Below are positions 61,281 through 64,000 of a stretch of DNA of 64,000 nucleotides, piece by piece; position 1 is the stretch's first letter, and every line of letters starts with the position of its first letter. A program made the translations under genes and the position numbers. The notes under the pieces were generated by a model that was given only the letters and a program-made list of their open reading frames with translations, had not been told where the DNA came from and searched no databases. This stretch comes from Qipengyuania sp. SS22 (GTDB lineage: Bacteria > Pseudomonadota > Alphaproteobacteria > Sphingomonadales > Sphingomonadaceae), in the NCBI RefSeq assembly GCF_025736935.1, contig NZ_CP107048.1, forward strand, positions 1,811,501 through 1,875,500. The letters are read 5' to 3'.

Positions 61281-61302
61281 CGGGCCCCCGAATGGGAGCC
61301 CG
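61281..61302 (-). repeat. Hairpin between rpmH and rnpA
   Basis: On the minus strand CGGGCTCCC, ATTC, GGGGGCCCG pair in a 9-bp stem with one G-U. There is no T-tract. It may lower rnpA expression relative to rpmH or protect the rpmH message. Confidence 0.5.
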
Positions 61303-61348
61303 CCAGTGTGCTGTGATTGTCGCCGCGCCTGAAGCGCGACGCGTCACA

Positions 61349-61483
61349 TCACGCGCAGAGGTTCTTGCGGCCACGGGCGCGACGGGCGCGCAGGACCTTG
61401 CGGCCACCCGGGGTAGCCTTGCGGGCGAAGAAACCATGACGGCGTGCACGCACGAGGTTCGAGGGCTGGAATGTCCGCTTCAT
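61349..61483 (-). CDS. rpmH: 50S ribosomal protein L34
   Basis: 44 residues, too short for most ORF searches. [18 protein letters not shown] and [13 protein letters not shown] are diagnostic of L34. It starts the operon rpmH-rnpA-yidD-yidC-engB, with a good -35/-10 upstream. Last residues NLCA differ slightly from the usual LSA. Confidence 0.97.
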   Translation of the reverse strand: MKRTFQPSNLVRARRHGFFARKATPGGRKVLRARRARGRKNLCA

Positions 61484-61581
61484 CGGATCGTCCTTACAAA
61501 AGATTTCGGTTGGCTGCCGGCTCGAGTGATTCGGACCAGCAAAAAGGGCCGCCCCTGCGAGCGACCACCTACAGGGCCGCG

Positions 61582-61610
61582 CGCCTAGGCGAACCGCCCC
61601 CTCGCGTCAA
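61582..61610 (-). promoter_or_regulatory. Probable rpmH operon promoter
   Basis: On the minus strand TTGACG (61605-61610) and TAGGCG (61582-61587) are 17 bases apart. The -35 is strong and the -10 weak. It lies about 100 bases before the rpmH ATG and overlaps the end of the upstream gene by a few bases. Confidence 0.5.
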
Positions 61611-62491
61611 GAAAAAGTGACGTCGGCATAGGCCAGCGTCGGGGCGGGCCGAGCGGCCTTGCTCCGCGCGGGCGTCTTGGCCTGCTGCGGGCGACCCGAC
61701 CAGCGACGCATGTCGCTCGCACCAAGCCACAGGGCACGCGCATGCGGAACCGAATTGGTGAAATCGTAAAACGCGCGGGCCTGGTCGGTGCTCATACCCA
61801 TCTCGCGGTAATAGTCGAGATACTGGCGGTTCTCCGGAGCGTGGAGCGCGAAATCGTCGGCTTCGCGGCCATAAGCGTCCATCCAGCTGTGCACGGCAAA
61901 TTCGGCGCCATGCGCGATGTCGCGGTCGACACCGGCGAGGAACAGTTCAACCGCGCCCGAACGGACCGAGCCGATGGCGGGAACGTGGGTGACGAGGCCC
62001 GCGGCACGGATCATCCGGCCGACCTTGAGGTTGGCGCGGTCGTCACGGGTGCCCGGGCATTCGACCATGTCGAGCTGCTCGATGCCGGGAAAGTCGCGCA
62101 TCATCGCGCGGAAATAGCCGGGGGTGGTGGCATCGGTTTCGCCCACCAGCGCCACGCGGCGCGCGTCGATAACGCGGAACGGGCCGTACTGCGCAAGACC
62201 GCGGTTATAGTCGCGGAAGCGGCGGTCGATGAAAGCGGGGGCCTTCCACACCGGCAGCGCGGCGGGCGTGTAGGTCTGCGGACGGACCGCGGCAAGGCTC
62301 TGCCGCTCGGGCTGGGCCTTGGAGCTGACCACCGCGGTCGGCGCGACGGCGCGGCCCTGGTGCGTCTGCTGGACGACCGGGCTGGCGACATAGACGACCG
62401 GCAGGCTGACGAGTGTCAGCGATTGTGCGGCCACCGGAGCGGCGATCAGGGTACCAAGGGCGGAAAGAAGGATTGCTGCAATTCTGAACAT
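61607..62491 (-). CDS. Exported ClpP/crotonase-like protein (COG3904 type)
   Basis: 294 residues with a signal peptide (FRIAAILLSALGTLIAAPVAAQ). The strand RVALVGETDATTPGYFRAMMRDFPG, the turn SGAVELFLAGVDRDI and the following GAEFAVHSWMDAYG resemble the Ser- and His-bearing loops of ClpP-like proteins of COG3904. A Pro/Ala-rich C-terminal tail follows. Function unknown. Start ATG 62491 is used. Confidence 0.7.
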   Translation of the reverse strand: MFRIAAILLSALGTLIAAPVAAQSLTLVSLPVVYVASPVVQQTHQGRAVAPTAVVSSKAQPERQSLAAVRPQTYTPAALPVWKAPAFIDRRFRDYNRGLAQYGPFRVIDARRVALVGETDATTPGYFRAMMRDFPGIEQLDMVECPGTRDDRANLKVGRMIRAAGLVTHVPAIGSVRSGAVELFLAGVDRDIAHGAEFAVHSWMDAYGREADDFALHAPENRQYLDYYREMGMSTDQARAFYDFTNSVPHARALWLGASDMRRWSGRPQQAKTPARSKAARPAPTLAYADVTFS

Positions 62492-62630
62492 GGCAATCTT
62501 TTGCCGCCCGGGCGCTTTCCAGTGACTCAAGAGGTATGGCTAACTCGCTGTTAACCATGCTGCTTCACCTCCACTGTGAACCCGTTAACCCTCGACAAAC
62601 CGGGGCTTTCGCGCCATCAGATACGGGTGA

Positions 62631-63575
62631 TTGCGGGGGTGGGGATTAATCCTGGTCGCTTTGGTCAAAACCGTGGCCTATCTCGGGCTCGAGGCGCGCA
62701 GCGTCGAAGTGCAGTGCTCGGTCGCGCCCGGTCTGCCCAAGTTCAATATCGTCGGATTGGCCGACAAAGCGGTCGGCGAAAGCAAGGAACGCGTGCGCGC
62801 CGCGCTGTCCAGCATGGGCCTGGCGCTGCCGCCCAAGCGGATTACCATCAACCTCTCGCCCGCCGACCTGCCCAAGGAAGGCTCACACTACGACCTGCCG
62901 ATTGCGCTGGCGCTGCTGGCGGCGATGGGCGTGACCGATGCCGAGCAATTGGGCGACTGGGTCGCGGTGGGCGAACTGGCGCTCGACGCGCGGATCGTGC
63001 CCTCGCCCGGCGTGCTGCTGGCGGCGATCCACGCGAGCGAGGCCGAGGTCGGCCTGATCTGTCCACGCGCGCAAGGCTCCGAAGCGCGCTGGGCGAGCGA
63101 GGTGCCGGTCTGCGCCGCTCCAGATCTTGCAAGCCTGCTCAACCACCTCAAGGGCACACAGCAATTGCCCGATCCCGAACCGGGCGTGGTCGAAAACGAG
63201 GTCGGCGGCGGCGATCTCAAACAGGTCAAGGGACAGGAGACCGCCAAGCGCGCGCTCGAGATCGCGGCGGCCGGCGGGCACAATCTGTTGATGATCGGCC
63301 CGCCCGGCGCGGGCAAATCGCTGCTGGCGAGCTGCCTGCCGGGCATCCTGCCACCGCTCGCCCCGGCCGAGGCGCTCGAAGTGTCGATGGTGCAATCGGT
63401 CGCCGGGACGCTGGCCGAGGGCCGCATCAGCCGCGCGCGCCCGTTCCGCGCCCCGCACCATTCGGCGAGCATGGCGGCACTCACCGGCGGCGGCCTCCGG
63501 GTAAAGCCGGGCGAGGTCAGCCTCGCGCATTTGGGGGTGTTGTTCCTCGACGAACTGCCCGAGTTTCACGGCATT
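62631..63575 (+). pseudogene. comM: YifB/ComM Mg-chelatase-like ATPase, interrupted by an insertion
   Basis: About 315 of the usual 500 residues remain. The N-terminal Lon-like domain (LPKFNIVGLADKAVGESKERVRAAL) and the AAA+ Walker A (GPPGAGKSLLA) and Walker B (VLFLDELPEF) are intact, but right after Walker B the protein reads HGIM and stops. In the family, Walker B is followed by a Leu-rich helix and Arg finger. The break point lies near 63575. ComM promotes branch migration in natural transformation. Start is unclear: TTG 62631 and TTG 62661 both possible. Confidence 0.9.
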
Positions 63576-64000
63576 ATGTAGCAGACGCACCAAATACCCG
63601 ACTTACGCCATCACTGCAAGTGTCGTAGGTATCGCGCATGGTTACAACGCACGCAATCACCGCCCTCCGCGATAAGCGCGGGGAACTCGCCGGGCAGATC
63701 GACGCATTGCAGGATCAGCTACGCCAAGCGTTCATCAACATGGACCACATAGACGCGGCCCTGCGCATGTTCGTGCCAGACATAGAGCTAGACGAGATCA
63801 AGCCTAAGCCGCTCCCTCCCCGTCACAGGGCGTTCAAGGGGCAGGTAACGCGCTCAATCCTCGCCATGCTGCGCAAGGAAGGGCCTATGGATGCACGGGC
63901 CATCACGCTGCGCCTCATGGCCGAGCGCGAGCTAAACGTGAACGACAGCGGCCTACAGAAGGCCATGCACAAGCGGATAGGGGCGGCGCTGCGCAATTTG
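63576..64000 (+). mobile_element. Left end of an inserted element in comM, continuing beyond the window
   Basis: From about 63575 the sequence no longer codes for ComM. The first 62 bases are non-coding and include TACCCGAC and GTGTCGTAGGTA, a loose inverted repeat. Codon use in the following gene is unlike the host: ATA, CTA, CCT and AGG occur, against CTG and ATC in nearby genes. No transposase is in view, and no clear terminal inverted repeat was recognised. comM is a known hot spot for islands, for example AbaR in Acinetobacter. The right end lies outside the window. Confidence 0.75.
63638..64000 (+). CDS. Hypothetical helical protein of the inserted element, 3' end beyond window
   Basis: 121 codons are open to the edge from ATG 63638. 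The first 45 residues form an amphipathic helix or coiled coil (ITALRDKRGELAGQIDALQDQ and so on), followed by a basic linker and a winged-helix-like part (SILAMLRKEGPMDARAITLRLMAE). Proteins with this layout are often seen beside recombinase genes in alphaproteobacterial islands; that link is from memory of genome neighbourhoods and not proved here. Confidence 0.65.
   Translation, partial: MVTTHAITALRDKRGELAGQIDALQDQLRQAFINMDHIDAALRMFVPDIELDEIKPKPLPPRHRAFKGQVTRSILAMLRKEGPMDARAITLRLMAERELNVNDSGLQKAMHKRIGAALRNL

Overview
The window is about 64 kb of high-GC bacterial chromosome, from an alphaproteobacterium most like the Erythrobacteraceae (order Sphingomonadales). This rests on conserved neighbour sets (aat, a DUF2155 lipoprotein and an NDUFA12-like complex I protein; rpsT next to dnaA; rpmH-rnpA-yidD-yidC-engB), an SDHAF4-like assembly factor, a heme oxygenase/bacteriophytochrome pair with an HWE kinase, a fatty acyl-AMP ligase, and a large TonB-dependent receptor. 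No rRNA operon or CRISPR array is visible. Two tRNA genes are present (Trp-CCA and Lys-TTT).

Layout. 1-3.7 kb: LOG-family protein (cut by the window edge), tRNA-Trp, aat, DUF2155, NDUFA12, DUF192, recX. 3.8-8 kb: acyl-AMP ligase, then a telA/xpaC-like/PHA-associated operon behind a good promoter. 8-11.2 kb: bphO and bphP, a light-sensing unit in which one polypeptide carries photosensor, kinase and receiver. 11.2-17.2 kb: TonB, TonB-dependent receptor, iron/2-oxoglutarate oxygenase and concentrative nucleoside transporter, probably one uptake locus. 17.3-21.9 kb: YhhQ-type transporter, DUF421 protein, and a formaldehyde operon (adhC, fghA) with a two-subunit CoA-transferase inside it. 21.9-30.7 kb: tRNA-Lys, folK, M20 peptidase, aguB, exported methyltransferase, msrA, hydrolase, rsmB, SDHAF4-like protein. 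31-36.7 kb: mrp, a molybdenum-hydroxylase-like protein, hemH and a P450 in close tandem. 36.8-43.3 kb: hflK, hflC, degP, an EF-hand protein and a class A penicillin-binding protein. 43.4-50.4 kb: msrB, rpsT, dnaA, DUF983, ThiF-family enzyme, sirtuin, dapB, potassium channel, nth. 50.4-58.2 kb: a patchy accessory stretch with an ATP-grasp gene flanked by nth and a second copy of the nth 3' end, a zinc-ribbon membrane protein, transporter, dapE, cupin, S1/P1 nuclease, GST, VOC protein and an uncharacterised two-gene membrane pair. 58.2-61.6 kb: the rpmH to engB operon. 61.6-64 kb: a periplasmic ClpP-like protein and comM, which is broken by a foreign insertion that runs off the window.

Most of the window is ordinary core chromosome. 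The places that stand out are the interrupted comM with a compositionally foreign gene at the right edge, the duplicated nth 3' end around the ATP-grasp gene, the lower-GC membrane pair at 57.1-58.2 kb, the mosaic degP with a palindromic insert, the nucleoside-type TonB uptake locus with its paired inverted repeats, and the mrp/molybdoenzyme/hemH/P450 run.
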